From an uncultured Poribacteria bacterium (lineage in GTDB: Bacteria; Poribacteria; WGA-4E; PCPOR2b): 64,000 nt of DNA. Both the position numbers and the translations under genes were made by a program. The DNA lies in the NCBI GenBank assembly GCA_958296125.1, contig OY282444.1:1917940-1981939 (forward strand), read 5' to 3'. The notes beneath the pieces were generated by a model. That model saw nothing but the letters and a program-made list of their open reading frames with translations, had not been told where the DNA came from and ran no database searches. This document shows positions 9,613 to 18,339 of this stretch, in pieces. Within the stretch, counting starts at the first letter, position 1. Every line of letters starts with the position of its first letter.

Positions 9613-10617
9613 ATGAACATTCTTGGCATTGAAACCTCGTGTGATGAAACCGCCGCGGCGGTCGTCACTGACGGCAGAGAAATTCGATCCAATATCGTCG
9701 CTTCACAGGTAGAACTTCACGCGAAGTATGGCGGTATCGTCCCTGAACTCGCTTCCCGTAAACATGTCGAGGCGATTAACTACATCGTCGATCAAGCGAT
9801 GAACGAAGCCAGCATAGCATTCAGCGAACTTGGGGCAATTGCCGTGACAAACCGCCCCGGCTTGATTGGGGCACTTCTAGTCGGAGTCGCCGCCGCAAAG
9901 TCATTGGCATACTGCCACAACCTACCGCTTCTGGGGGTCAACCATATTGAAGGACATATCTACGCCAATTTTATGGAACATCAAGTGCTACCTTTCCCGC
10001 ACATCTGTCTCACCGTTTCGGGTGGCCACACCCTTCTGGTGGAGGTTCGGGAGGGCTGGAAGTATGATATTCTTGGCACGACGCAGGATGATGCCGCCGG
10101 TGAAGCGTACGACAAAGTTGCTCAATATCTCGGACTCGGCTTTCCGGGTGGTAAGGTGATCGATGATTTGGCAAAAGAAGGCGACAGCAACGCAATCCAG
10201 TTTCCGCGCCCTATGCTTGACCGGAGCAATTACCAATTTAGTTTCAGTGGAATCAAAACTGCTGTCCGCTTTTTTGCAGAGAAAGCGAAAGCGGCGGGGA
10301 CTTTGCCGCCGATTGCGGACATTGCAGCAAGTTTTCAGGCAGCGGTTGTGGAGGTGCTTGTTGGGAAAACTATCCGAGCAGCGAAAGCGAAGAACGTCAG
10401 GGCGATTACTTTGACTGGCGGCGTTGCAGCGAATCGCCAACTACGCCAATCAATGCGTGAGGCAGGTAACGAGATCGGCGCGGAAGTTTACTATCCGCCG
10501 ATTCAACTCTGCACCGACAACGGCGCGATGATTGCCGGAGTCGCCTACCACAAGTACCAAGAAGGATTGAGAGATGCCCTTGATCTCAACGCATTTGCCT
10601 CCGGATCGATTGTGTGA
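9613..10617 (+). CDS. tsaD: tRNA N6-adenosine threonylcarbamoyltransferase TsaD
   Basis: Transfers the threonylcarbamoyl group to A37 of ANN-decoding tRNAs, forming t6A together with TsaB and TsaE. It begins MNILGIETSCDETAAAVV, the family signature. Metal-binding His111 and His115 lie in NHIEGH, and the ASKH-fold nucleotide loops SGGHT and the LTGGVAANRQLR segment are intact. Length is 334 residues from ATG 9613. An in-frame ATG at 9466 would add 49 residues, but they run through the palindromic element and look non-coding. The TsaC/Sua5 gene follows 56 bases later, placing two t6A enzymes together. Confidence 0.96.
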   Translation: MNILGIETSCDETAAAVVTDGREIRSNIVASQVELHAKYGGIVPELASRKHVEAINYIVDQAMNEASIAFSELGAIAVTNRPGLIGALLVGVAAAKSLAYCHNLPLLGVNHIEGHIYANFMEHQVLPFPHICLTVSGGHTLLVEVREGWKYDILGTTQDDAAGEAYDKVAQYLGLGFPGGKVIDDLAKEGDSNAIQFPRPMLDRSNYQFSFSGIKTAVRFFAEKAKAAGTLPPIADIAASFQAAVVEVLVGKTIRAAKAKNVRAITLTGGVAANRQLRQSMREAGNEIGAEVYYPPIQLCTDNGAMIAGVAYHKYQEGLRDALDLNAFASGSIV

Positions 10618-10673
10618 GATGTAAAACTTAATGTACAAGACCTAAAAGTCGAACCCTTGAACTTCTGAAACCA

Positions 10674-11288
10674 ATGAGCCCATTCAACGATTCACTCATT
10701 AATCAAGCCATCGCAACTTTGAAAGGAGGGGGCGTGGTCGCTTTTCCGACTGATACGGTATACGGCATCGGTGTCGATCCCTTTCAACCGGAAGCCGTGC
10801 GAAAACTATATCAAATCAAAGGCAGACCCATCGACAAGCCGATTCCAATCTTGGTTGGATCTGTCGATGATATTGAGCGTGTTGCTCAAAATCTACCACC
10901 AATCTTTTCTCAACTCGCCGCACAGCTCTGGCCCGGAGAATTGACGTTAATTGTAGAGGCGAAAGCACTGCCATCCGAAGTCACGGCAGGTGGCGATACA
11001 GTTGGTGTGCGTATGCCAGACCACCCGCTAACACTTGCACTTCTCCAGCGTTTTGGCGGTGCCATCGCGACAACTAGCGCAAACAAATCTGACGAACCAC
11101 CAGCCACTTCAGCAGAGGAAGTTCGATCCGAACTTGGCGAGTTCGTCAATGTCATCCTTGATGGTGGGCAGACAGCAACCAGAATTGCCTCAACCGTTTT
11201 AGACCTCTCGGTGTCGCCGCCGCAAATCCGACGACATGGAGGCATTTCAATGGATCAACTTGCCCCTTTTATACGCCAATTTCATTGA
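10674..11288 (+). CDS. tsaC: Threonylcarbamoyl-AMP synthase (TsaC/Sua5/YrdC family)
   Basis: Makes threonylcarbamoyl-AMP from threonine, bicarbonate and ATP, the substrate for TsaD. The YrdC fold is recognised by GGVVAFPTDTVYGIGVD, KGRPIDKPIPILV, the VGVRMPDHPL strand and TSANKSDEPPATSA. Its 204 residues cover the YrdC domain without the C-terminal Sua5 domain. It begins at ATG 10674, close behind tsaD, and the two probably form one transcription unit. Confidence 0.94.
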   Translation: MSPFNDSLINQAIATLKGGGVVAFPTDTVYGIGVDPFQPEAVRKLYQIKGRPIDKPIPILVGSVDDIERVAQNLPPIFSQLAAQLWPGELTLIVEAKALPSEVTAGGDTVGVRMPDHPLTLALLQRFGGAIATTSANKSDEPPATSAEEVRSELGEFVNVILDGGQTATRIASTVLDLSVSPPQIRRHGGISMDQLAPFIRQFH

Positions 11289-11316
11289 ATTAAACCCATG
11301 TTAATTGCATACTTAG

Positions 11317-11458
11317 TGACATACTCCCAAGCATACCTGGTCTCCCCGATAGATCGGGGAGACCAGGAAAGGGCGACCACGAGTCTAAGCGACATAGACG
11401 TGCATTAAATCTCACACCTACGGGCGATGCCACATCTTTTAGGTTTGGGAGTATGTCA
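11317..11458. mobile_element. MITE-like palindromic element with 14-bp perfect terminal inverted repeats
   Basis: The 142-base element is bounded by TGACATACTCCCAA (11317-11330) and its exact reverse complement (11445-11458). Just inside the left end lies a second perfect palindrome with 15-base arms CCTGGTCTCCCCGAT (11336-11350) and the matching 11353-11367. No open reading frame is inside. The end sequence resembles that of the solitary end at 9503-9537, suggesting both were mobilised by the same IS200/IS605-like transposase. The source of the transposase is an inference. Confidence 0.65.
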
Positions 11459-11512
11459 ACAAATATAAATATGCTAAGCTCCCCTTAAAGAAAGGAATTC
11501 ATCAAGTAAATT

Positions 11513-12625
11513 ATGCCAACAATCCATACCAAACTTAGGGCGGGGGCAGCCTCAGATGTTGGAATGTCGCAGGACACTCTCTCACAAGCGGAAGCCATTC
11601 TCCAAGCTGAAATTAACAATCGGCGAATCACTGCGGCAACTCTGCTAGTGGCACGCAATCAAACCATCGTCCACTCCAAAGGCTATGGGCACCTGACACC
11701 TGACGCAAATTCACCCCCAGTCAAGCCAGACTCCGTTTTCCTGCTAGCATCGATTACTAAACCGGTCACGACTTGCGCTTTGATGCTGCTGGTAGATCGG
11801 GGGCAAATCTCCCTCGATGATCCGGTCTCCCTTTATCTGCCGGAGTTTCAAGGTGGGGAACGCAATAAGGTGCGGGTTCGCTATCTGCTATCGCATACCT
11901 CGGGTATGCCGGACATGCTGCCCGAGAATACAGAGTTGCGTCGTGCCCACGCGCCGTTAAGCGAGTTCGTCCGTCGTGCAACTCAAACTCCGCTACTTTA
12001 CTCACCCAATACAAATTTTAGTTACCAAAGCAAAGGCATCCTGCTAGCGTCGGAGATTGTAGAGCGGGTTACAGGGAAACGCCTGCGGGATTTTGAAGAA
12101 GAAGAAATCTTCCAACCACTTGGAATGATGGATACCGTATTGGGACTCGGACGATTTAGGATTCCCGACACAGTGTGGTGTGGGACATCTATGGCGGAAA
12201 CCGAAGACCAGCAGCTCTTCGGACCGAACAGCCCGTATTGGCGTGATTTCGGGAACCCGTGGGGCGGGATACATAGCACAGGCCCAGACCTCGCCATCCT
12301 GTTGCAGACGATGTTGAGTGACGGAGGATACGCCGGGAAGCGTGTCTTTAGCCCAGCTGCGGTCAAAGCAATGACGATGGATCAGAATGGAACACTGAAT
12401 GCACCGTGGGGATTGGGTTGGGGACTGGCAGGTTCAAAAGCGTGGAACTTCTTCGGTGAACTAGTCTCCCCGACGACCTTTGGTCACACCGGCGCGACCG
12501 GTACCGTGGCATGGGCAGATCCTGAACAAGAATTACTCTGTGTGATTTTGACAAATCAGATGGTAGATAATGGAAGTTTGCTTCGGCGAGTTTCCAATAT
12601 CGTTTCGTCTGCGGTTGTCTGTTAA
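11513..12625 (+). CDS. Serine hydrolase, beta-lactamase/class C (AmpC/EstB-like) family
   Basis: Serine beta-lactamase-like hydrolase, usually an esterase or D-aminopeptidase rather than a true beta-lactamase. The S-x-x-K motif appears as SITK in FLLASITKPVTT. The Tyr motif is YQS in NFSYQSKGI, and HTGATG near the C-terminus stands for the third motif. No signal peptide is visible, so it is probably cytoplasmic. The segment AGAASDVGMS before the domain is typical of these enzymes and supports ATG 11513. The substrate is unknown. The symporter starts 23 bases downstream and is likely co-transcribed, so hydrolysis and uptake may be linked. Confidence 0.88.
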   Translation: MPTIHTKLRAGAASDVGMSQDTLSQAEAILQAEINNRRITAATLLVARNQTIVHSKGYGHLTPDANSPPVKPDSVFLLASITKPVTTCALMLLVDRGQISLDDPVSLYLPEFQGGERNKVRVRYLLSHTSGMPDMLPENTELRRAHAPLSEFVRRATQTPLLYSPNTNFSYQSKGILLASEIVERVTGKRLRDFEEEEIFQPLGMMDTVLGLGRFRIPDTVWCGTSMAETEDQQLFGPNSPYWRDFGNPWGGIHSTGPDLAILLQTMLSDGGYAGKRVFSPAAVKAMTMDQNGTLNAPWGLGWGLAGSKAWNFFGELVSPTTFGHTGATGTVAWADPEQELLCVILTNQMVDNGSLLRRVSNIVSSAVVC

Positions 12626-12648
12626 CATCCAATAGTGGAAGAATCTTT

Positions 12649-14355
12649 ATGACCGTAATTGACTGGCTACTCGTCCTCGTAATCAACGGTGGTATCGTTC
12701 TGTATGGAATCATTGCGTTCAGGGGACAGCGGGAGAGTTTTGACTGGTATCTGGCCGCCAAATCCATACCTTGGTGGATCGTTGGGTTATCTGCCTTCTC
12801 AACAGCAGTAGATAGCGGTGATTACGTGGCTATTGCTGGAGGGGCCTATACACTCGGACTATCCCAGTTGTCTCAGTGGTGGTTGGGTATTGCCGTGGGC
12901 TGGTTCATCCTGAGTTTTTTCGTTATTGTTCCGATGTATCGGTCTGGGGTATTCACCAACGCAGAGTGGCTCGAATTCCGTTTCGGGCCCGCAGCTCGAT
13001 TCTTATCCGTCTTAATCAACATTCAATCCCGCACCAATGTGTTAGGTAACATCTTTTTCTCTACCTTTCTGGTCCTTAATATTGTGGCAGATATCGAGAA
13101 GGGCTGGAGTTGGTTGATTGTGGTTGCCGTCGCCTTCACCGCGATTCTGTATATCGTCAGGGGTGGCTTAAAAGCAGGCGTTGTTACGGACGCGCTGCAG
13201 AGCGTTACCATGATCGTTGCAGCCTTTGTCCTTTGGGGTGTAGTATGGACGAATGCCGGCGGCTGGAAAGGCTTGAATCAGAAACTTGCCGAAATAGATG
13301 CTAATCTACCTGAAACGTTGTTGCATGTGGGTGGATATTCGCCGCCTGGGGTGCCTCCCCTTCTGGTCGTCTTTGGGCTTATCGTGACATTGACGATGTA
13401 TGTGCTGATTAATCAATACGAAACCATTCGGTTTTTGGGGGCACGTTCCGAATGGGATTTCAAGATGGCAGCGTTGGTCGCCAGCGTCGCAACGGCAGTC
13501 TGTCTGTGGTTTAACGTGAGTTTAGGTCCTTTGGCGCGGGCAGATTTCCCTATGCTAGAGATGAGCGATCAAGCCTATCCCCTGATGCTCAAAAACTATC
13601 TTCCCACCGGCTTAATCGGCTTGGTGCTAGCTGGGTTGGTGGCAGGAGGATATTCGACCTTCGATTCTATCGGCATCGGTATCTCCAGTCTTTTTGTCCG
13701 GGACATTTACGCCCGCTTCATTGTGAAGAGTGGCTCTGACGCTTACTATACACGAGTCGGCAGAATAACGGTTCCTTTCATTATTATGCTCGGATTTTTG
13801 TATATACCTTTCCTTCAGGGCGGGATGGTACTGTTTTATCTGCGTTTAGCTGGGGCAATTCAGGTGCCGCTCATGACAGTTATCCTCATGGGGGTTTTCA
13901 CCCGGGTGCATCGTGGGACGGGCATCATCGGACTCGCGGTGGGACTGACCTACGGTATCTCGGCGATTCTAGCGGACGCGAGGGACTGGGCACTGCCGAT
14001 CTGGTATACCAACACTTGGTGGGCTTACCTATGGAATCTGCTACTACCAGCCGGAAGCATGTTGATTGCTTCAAAGGTTATTGATCGGTTGCGCGGGCCC
14101 GTCAAGGAAGAAGAAATAAAAGGTTTGCTCTATGCCCAGCATGAGGCAACCGCCGATCTCCGAGAACTGATGGCTAACCGATTGAAAGTGCTGGAAGGTA
14201 CATGGCTGCAGAAGACCTTACGAGAAGCACCGATTCGGCCAAAATATCCTTTTGACGTGCCGGAAACAGGCCTGCGCTGGTTTCAACGTCCGGGGGTGTG
14301 GGCAATTATTTATCTTGCCATCGCCTGCTATCTGCTTTTTATCCTACTCTGGTGA
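12649..14355 (+). CDS. Sodium:solute symporter (SSS family)
   Basis: Inner-membrane sodium-coupled symporter of the SLC5/SSS type. The 568 residues contain about 13-14 hydrophobic segments. Early ones hold the AAKSIPWWIVGLSAFSTAVDSGDYV sodium-site region (residues 35-60), and GLVLAGLVAGGYSTFDSIG (about 328-346) matches the later family signature. The substrate cannot be read; relatives move sugars, amino or organic acids. A soluble loop of about 60 residues precedes the last helix. It follows the serine hydrolase by 23 bases and precedes a small two-helix membrane protein by 11 bases, forming a three-gene unit. Confidence 0.92.
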   Translation: MTVIDWLLVLVINGGIVLYGIIAFRGQRESFDWYLAAKSIPWWIVGLSAFSTAVDSGDYVAIAGGAYTLGLSQLSQWWLGIAVGWFILSFFVIVPMYRSGVFTNAEWLEFRFGPAARFLSVLINIQSRTNVLGNIFFSTFLVLNIVADIEKGWSWLIVVAVAFTAILYIVRGGLKAGVVTDALQSVTMIVAAFVLWGVVWTNAGGWKGLNQKLAEIDANLPETLLHVGGYSPPGVPPLLVVFGLIVTLTMYVLINQYETIRFLGARSEWDFKMAALVASVATAVCLWFNVSLGPLARADFPMLEMSDQAYPLMLKNYLPTGLIGLVLAGLVAGGYSTFDSIGIGISSLFVRDIYARFIVKSGSDAYYTRVGRITVPFIIMLGFLYIPFLQGGMVLFYLRLAGAIQVPLMTVILMGVFTRVHRGTGIIGLAVGLTYGISAILADARDWALPIWYTNTWWAYLWNLLLPAGSMLIASKVIDRLRGPVKEEEIKGLLYAQHEATADLRELMANRLKVLEGTWLQKTLREAPIRPKYPFDVPETGLRWFQRPGVWAIIYLAIACYLLFILLW

Positions 14356-14366
14356 AGGGATATGAA

Positions 14367-14564
14367 ATGGGAAATTTAGAAGACACTAAAAAAACGAAGC
14401 AGTTTGAGAGGGTGTACACAGCTGTACTTGTGCTGCTCGTGGCGGCTTTGCTGCTGATCTCTATCCTTTATACACCGCACTTGTGGTGGGTGAAGATTGC
14501 GATTGCCGTGATACTGATAGGTGTCAGCACTTTCTTCGGTTACAGATACCTACGCGCTCGATAA
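14367..14564 (+). CDS. Small two-helix membrane protein beside the symporter
   Basis: A 65-residue protein starting at ATG 14367 behind GAAGGGA. It has a charged N-terminus (NLEDTKKTKQFER), two hydrophobic helices at about 16-36 and 41-58, and a basic tail RYLRAR. I do not recognise the family. Its position 11 bases after the symporter suggests an accessory or stabilising subunit, similar to small partners of other sodium symporters (inference). A longer start inside the symporter gene is possible but lacks support. Confidence 0.65.
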   Translation: MGNLEDTKKTKQFERVYTAVLVLLVAALLLISILYTPHLWWVKIAIAVILIGVSTFFGYRYLRAR

Positions 14565-14621
14565 GGTGTCGATTCATGCGAAAAAACGTCCGAATTTCGC
14601 ATCGCTTCCCCTGTGTATCGT

Positions 14622-15749
14622 CTACCTGAACCAGTCATAATTGAGTCCCAGTGAGCGGTCTTCCAACGGCAGATCTACCCGAACGCTGCCCCGCGCCGAG
14701 GACTGTTTGAGCGCGATTTCGACCTCAAGAGCCACAGCGACTCTTCTACCCGAATTCTTAGGTTCATCCAATCTACCCTCCATACAATCTATCACATCCG
14801 CCAATCCGTAGACTGTACCGTAGGGACCGACAAACTGCGGATCGGGCCACGGTGTCTCCACTCGACTGACACCGGCAGCCGTTTCAATATCCTGCCACAG
14901 CTTGAATCCGGTCGCCATTGTGGGAACAAGTATCTCACCGGTGGTGCCAGTCACACGCAGATGCGGTGCACCCGGCCGAAAATAAACCGCTAATTCAGCC
15001 TCCGTAACCATCATCCCTTGACCGGCAAATTCGTCACTGCCGCCGGGGCCCCTGAATTCATCGCTGCCGGTACCACGTCGCTCTTTGTCCCCAATACCGA
15101 TAACCCACGTAGGGGGGCTATCCAAAAAGTATGACCAACTCTGATGTTGTGCGCCGGGCCTCGGTGCCTCGATAGAAACGACTGCGCCAATTGCGCCACC
15201 CGTAATCAACTCCCTTGCCTTTGCAAATGACGGATGAGTCGTTGAAATAGCACCACAGTTGAGCGGTACACCGGCATCGGCACACACCTCAACCATACGG
15301 TCGGCTTCCTCAAGCGTGTGCACCATCGGTTTTGCCGTCACAATCCCTTTTGCGCCGTTCTCGACTGCCAAGCAGGTCAGATCAGCCCGTCCCTTAACGT
15401 TCGTGGCAACGGCGACGATATCGAGTTTTTCTGTACGCAGCATCTCAGTCGCGTCAGTGTAGAGTGCCTTGATGCCGTACCGTTCCTCGAAAGCCTTTAG
15501 ACGCTTCTGGTCACGGTCAGCTGCGGCGACCAAATCTACCTCCGGCCGGTCCCATAACGCCTCAGCGTAGCTGCTAGGCAACCCCTCTCTGCCGGGGTGC
15601 CCATGGTGGTGGATTTTACGATGAACCTCCAGTTCGGGTGTTGGACGGTCAACATCATCAATGTTGAAAAGATCGCCGATTCGCTCCGCCATGTCGTAGA
15701 GCATTCCCATCCAACCCAGACCAATTACTCCTGCACGATACTTTGCCAT
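14622..15749 (-). CDS. Gfo/Idh/MocA family NAD(P)-dependent oxidoreductase
   Basis: Sugar or inositol dehydrogenase-like enzyme. The Rossmann motif GVIGLGWMG occupies residues 7-15 and is followed by DLVAAADRD. The family motif AKPMVHTLEEADRMV (usually EKP) lies near 140. The second domain is complete to residue 375. An internal low-complexity stretch, RRGTGSDEFRGPGGSDEFAGQG, repeats GSDEF at about 218-240; this is odd for the family. AAGGAG sits before ATG 15749. The gene converges with the symporter unit. The substrate is unknown. Confidence 0.9.
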   Translation of the reverse strand: MAKYRAGVIGLGWMGMLYDMAERIGDLFNIDDVDRPTPELEVHRKIHHHGHPGREGLPSSYAEALWDRPEVDLVAAADRDQKRLKAFEERYGIKALYTDATEMLRTEKLDIVAVATNVKGRADLTCLAVENGAKGIVTAKPMVHTLEEADRMVEVCADAGVPLNCGAISTTHPSFAKARELITGGAIGAVVSIEAPRPGAQHQSWSYFLDSPPTWVIGIGDKERRGTGSDEFRGPGGSDEFAGQGMMVTEAELAVYFRPGAPHLRVTGTTGEILVPTMATGFKLWQDIETAAGVSRVETPWPDPQFVGPYGTVYGLADVIDCMEGRLDEPKNSGRRVAVALEVEIALKQSSARGSVRVDLPLEDRSLGLNYDWFR

Positions 15750-15797
15750 ATTTTGGTTCTCCTTGTGGTATACACCTCTGATTCTTCACGTGATTCT

Positions 15798-16178
15798 TCA
15801 CGTTTCACGTTCCTGCATCATGGCAGCAAACATCATCATATCTTGTTGGAAAGCCTCCGTAAAATCTTCCGCTCGCTTCATTTCAGCAAACCGCTTGAAT
15901 ACCGTTTCTAACGCTTGGAGAAATTCCTCGGATTTACCTGCATCTTCTGCCTGCTGTTTCATCTGTTGAAGGATTGTCATCTTAGCTGCTGCTTCTCGTT
16001 CTGCCTGTACTTCCCGTATTGATTTGTCAAACGTAACTCGAAGTGTTTCAACGATGTGATACGCCATAGAACGGTTATACTTCTGTGAGTCCCTTTTTGA
16101 ACCTTCATAAACATCAAGAGGCAGCAATAAGCTAATCTGTTTTTTTAGTGAGTCTTTGGGTTGGCGATATTCCTTCAT
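15798..16178 (-). CDS. Ribbon-helix-helix-like protein with long helical tail
   Basis: A 126-residue protein. Residues 12-50 (a short strand SLLLP, then two helices rich in DVYEGSKRDS and SMAYHIVETLRV) fit a ribbon-helix-helix DNA-binding domain of the MetJ/Arc type. The remainder is charged, helical and rich in Gln, Glu and Met, and probably coiled coil. It lies downstream of the tyrosine recombinase on the same strand and upstream of the oxidoreductase. Paired repeats before its start may be its own operator. The family assignment is by pattern only; it could also be an antitoxin-like or plasmid-type regulator. Confidence 0.6.
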   Translation of the reverse strand: MKEYRQPKDSLKKQISLLLPLDVYEGSKRDSQKYNRSMAYHIVETLRVTFDKSIREVQAEREAAAKMTILQQMKQQAEDAGKSEEFLQALETVFKRFAEMKRAEDFTEAFQQDMMMFAAMMQERET

Positions 16179-16190
16179 TGAAATCCTCGA

Positions 16191-16246
16191 AATTATTGTA
16201 TTAGATACTATCTCAAAACCAATATAAAAATTATTGTATATAGTAT
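16191..16246. promoter_or_regulatory. Candidate operator upstream of the ribbon-helix-helix gene
   Basis: The 11-base motif AATTATTGTAT occurs twice as a direct repeat, from 16191 and from 16229. Each copy is followed by ATACTAT or its reverse complement ATAGTAT. The block lies in the very A+T-rich leader of the ribbon-helix-helix gene, where an autoregulatory site would be expected. Function is inferred. Confidence 0.4.
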
Positions 16247-16315
16247 AACATTAAAAAATGCAAATGTGTGATAAAATTATTCGGCACAAAAGACTGTGTT
16301 TAATTTTATTCAATT

Positions 16316-17224
16316 TCATTCCCACGATATGCTCTCCATAATCATATATAAATCTCGTTCTGTAGGCATTGTATAAACTGCGGTCGTATTTACATTTGAA
16401 TGTCCCAAGATTTTTGATACTTTATCTATCGATTGGCCCGCATCAATTAAATTCTTAGCGCAGGTATGCCTAAATACGTGCGGAGAAATATGCTTTATTT
16501 TTGCTATATAGGCATATTTTTGAATAATATAGCGAACACCACGATCTGTCAACGGCATCCGCTTCTGTCCGTAAAACAGGAAGCGTCCCTTCTCAGGATT
16601 TGGGCCGGTTATCAATGTCGTTTGTCCATCGCTGTCAAACGACTTTAGGTAATCCTTCAAAACACCTATGGCAGTTGAGTTTAAGGGGATGTTGCGTCGT
16701 TTCGTCCCTTTGCCCTCGCGAACAGCAATCGTATTACTATTTCTCGATAAACTAATATCAGAAACTCTAAAATTGCAAAGTTCGCTAACGCGCACGCCGG
16801 TATGGAGCAGCATTGTGATAATTGCTAAATCCCTCAAATTCCCCGATTTACGAACCGCCCTTAACAGTCCCAACTGCTCTTTACGCTCCAGTGCCCGCGG
16901 AGCAAGCGGCTCTTCGGCGACACTGCGTATGCCTTCAGCAGGGTTATTTAGAATCAGGTCGTTTTGCTGTGCCCATTGACAAAAACTGGAAATACTAATC
17001 AAACTGCGATTGATCGTCGATGGCTTCTTGCCCCAGTCGAGCATTGCATTTCGATAGTCGATTATTTCCATCGGCGTAATACTTTCAGGGTCCAGTGATT
17101 CCCCGGTGGTGTGCTGGAACCAGCGCGAAAATGAGCGGAGATCTGCCATATACGCTTTAACCGTCTGCTCGGATTTATCCTGATTATAAAGATAATCGCT
17201 ATAATCCTGTAATAGATCGTTCAT
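16316..17224 (-). CDS. Tyrosine recombinase (XerC/D-like integrase)
   Basis: Site-specific recombinase of 302 residues. It has an N-terminal SAM-like core-binding domain (about 1-85) and a C-terminal catalytic domain with the complete residue set Arg145, Lys172, His249, Arg252, His275 and nucleophile Tyr284. Length and architecture fit XerC/XerD, but small integrases of mobile elements look the same. No adjacent tRNA or obvious attachment repeat is visible. The start ATG 17224 is preceded by GCGAGGT. A ribbon-helix-helix gene follows on the same strand, which hints at an element-borne pair rather than a chromosome-dimer resolvase; this cannot be settled here. Confidence 0.9.
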   Translation of the reverse strand: MNDLLQDYSDYLYNQDKSEQTVKAYMADLRSFSRWFQHTTGESLDPESITPMEIIDYRNAMLDWGKKPSTINRSLISISSFCQWAQQNDLILNNPAEGIRSVAEEPLAPRALERKEQLGLLRAVRKSGNLRDLAIITMLLHTGVRVSELCNFRVSDISLSRNSNTIAVREGKGTKRRNIPLNSTAIGVLKDYLKSFDSDGQTTLITGPNPEKGRFLFYGQKRMPLTDRGVRYIIQKYAYIAKIKHISPHVFRHTCAKNLIDAGQSIDKVSKILGHSNVNTTAVYTMPTERDLYMIMESISWE

Positions 17225-17533
17225 TTTTTACCTCGCGTTATCGGACATTTTAAAGAAGAAGGTTATATAGCCGCTCTAGAATGAGACTTCCCTAATTTTA
17301 CCGAAAACTCAATTTCACATCAACACTTTTATCTTCGTTCATTCGATTGCTTGCTCATCCGTGTAGGGCTATTTAGTTTTCCGTTTTTTGACCGATGTTG
17401 ACGGGTAGCGGACCGAAGAATTAAATGACCCTATTATCCGTATGTTTGGACTTGACATCAAATCCGATGAATGCTATCATCCAAATAGTCAATATACCTC
17501 TGATTCATTGACTGTCTAAAACTAGGTAATAAA
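17225..17533. other. Intergenic region between divergent recombinase and PHP phosphatase genes
   Basis: No credible gene. The right part carries the promoter at 17452-17480 for the plus-strand operon. The left part, next to the recombinase start, is A+T-rich and presumably holds the recombinase promoter. Confidence 0.6.
17452..17480 (+). promoter_or_regulatory. Sigma70-type promoter of the phosphatase-ruvX-mltG operon
   Basis: TTGACA at 17452-17457 and TATCAT at 17475-17480 are spaced by 17 bases, and TG at 17472-17473 adds an extended -10 element. The phosphatase gene starts about 50 bases downstream of the -10 box. Confidence 0.78.
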
Positions 17534-18313
17534 ATGGTAGACATTCATTCGCATATCCTCCCCCTGCTTGATGATGGGTCGCGTGCACTCGAAGAATCAA
17601 TCGTTATGCTCCAAAAGAGCATTGCATCTGGTGTTGATGCCATTGTCGCAACTCCACACCTTTACCCAGGCCGTTACGTAGCATCAACCCTAGACCGTGA
17701 TCAAGTACTCTCGGAGCTGCTAGATGAAGTCCACCAGCAACAGTTACACATCGAGATTTTTCCGGGGCGTGAATGTTTCTTTGCCCCAGAAATGTATGAC
17801 TACGAAAAAGACATCGGCAAACTCACTATCACGGATAACGGCAAATACCTGCTCATTGAATCGCCGCTGGGAGAGATTCCTCAATATGTTGACCAGATGA
17901 TTTTCGACCTCCAGATAAGGGGAGTGACACCGGTGATTGCTCACGCTGAACGCTACCACGATGTTATTGAGAACCCCAATCTGGCTCATAAGTACATTCA
18001 GATGGGATGTTTAATCCAGATCAATGTAGGCAGCTTGCTAGGGGAATCGGGGAGCGATATTCAGCGGACCGCTAAAATTTTGCTAGAACACCGGATGGGG
18101 CACATTGTTGCATCAGATATCCACACCCACATGTCAACGCCCCTTGGTAAAGGTTTTGAAACCTTAACCGAAATTGTTGGCGAGGAAGAAGGGTTGCGTC
18201 TTGTTGAAGAGCGTCCGCGATCGGTCATCAAAAATCTCCCCGTTCAGTGTCCAGATCCGTTAGAATATCGTCCAAAGAAGAGCTTCAGAAATTTATGGGG
18301 GTTACTTCAGTAA
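17534..18313 (+). CDS. PHP-type tyrosine-protein phosphatase (CpsB/YwqE family)
   Basis: Metal-dependent phosphatase of the polymerase-histidinol-phosphatase fold, which in characterised members dephosphorylates bacterial tyrosine kinases controlling capsule or exopolysaccharide export. The signature begins MVDIHSHILPLLDDGSRA. Metal ligands follow in ATPHLYPG, FPGRE, AHAERY and ASDIHTH. At 259 residues it is full length. It leads an apparent operon with ruvX and mltG behind a clear promoter. No tyrosine kinase or polysaccharide gene is in the window, so its target is unknown. Confidence 0.9.
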   Translation: MVDIHSHILPLLDDGSRALEESIVMLQKSIASGVDAIVATPHLYPGRYVASTLDRDQVLSELLDEVHQQQLHIEIFPGRECFFAPEMYDYEKDIGKLTITDNGKYLLIESPLGEIPQYVDQMIFDLQIRGVTPVIAHAERYHDVIENPNLAHKYIQMGCLIQINVGSLLGESGSDIQRTAKILLEHRMGHIVASDIHTHMSTPLGKGFETLTEIVGEEEGLRLVEERPRSVIKNLPVQCPDPLEYRPKKSFRNLWGLLQ

Positions 18314-18339
18314 ACCTTTACTTTTAGAGATTGTCCTTA

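Noticed and set aside
16316-17533. Integrated element with att sites around the tyrosine recombinase
   Set aside because: I found no tRNA gene and no direct repeat bounding the recombinase, so element borders cannot be given.
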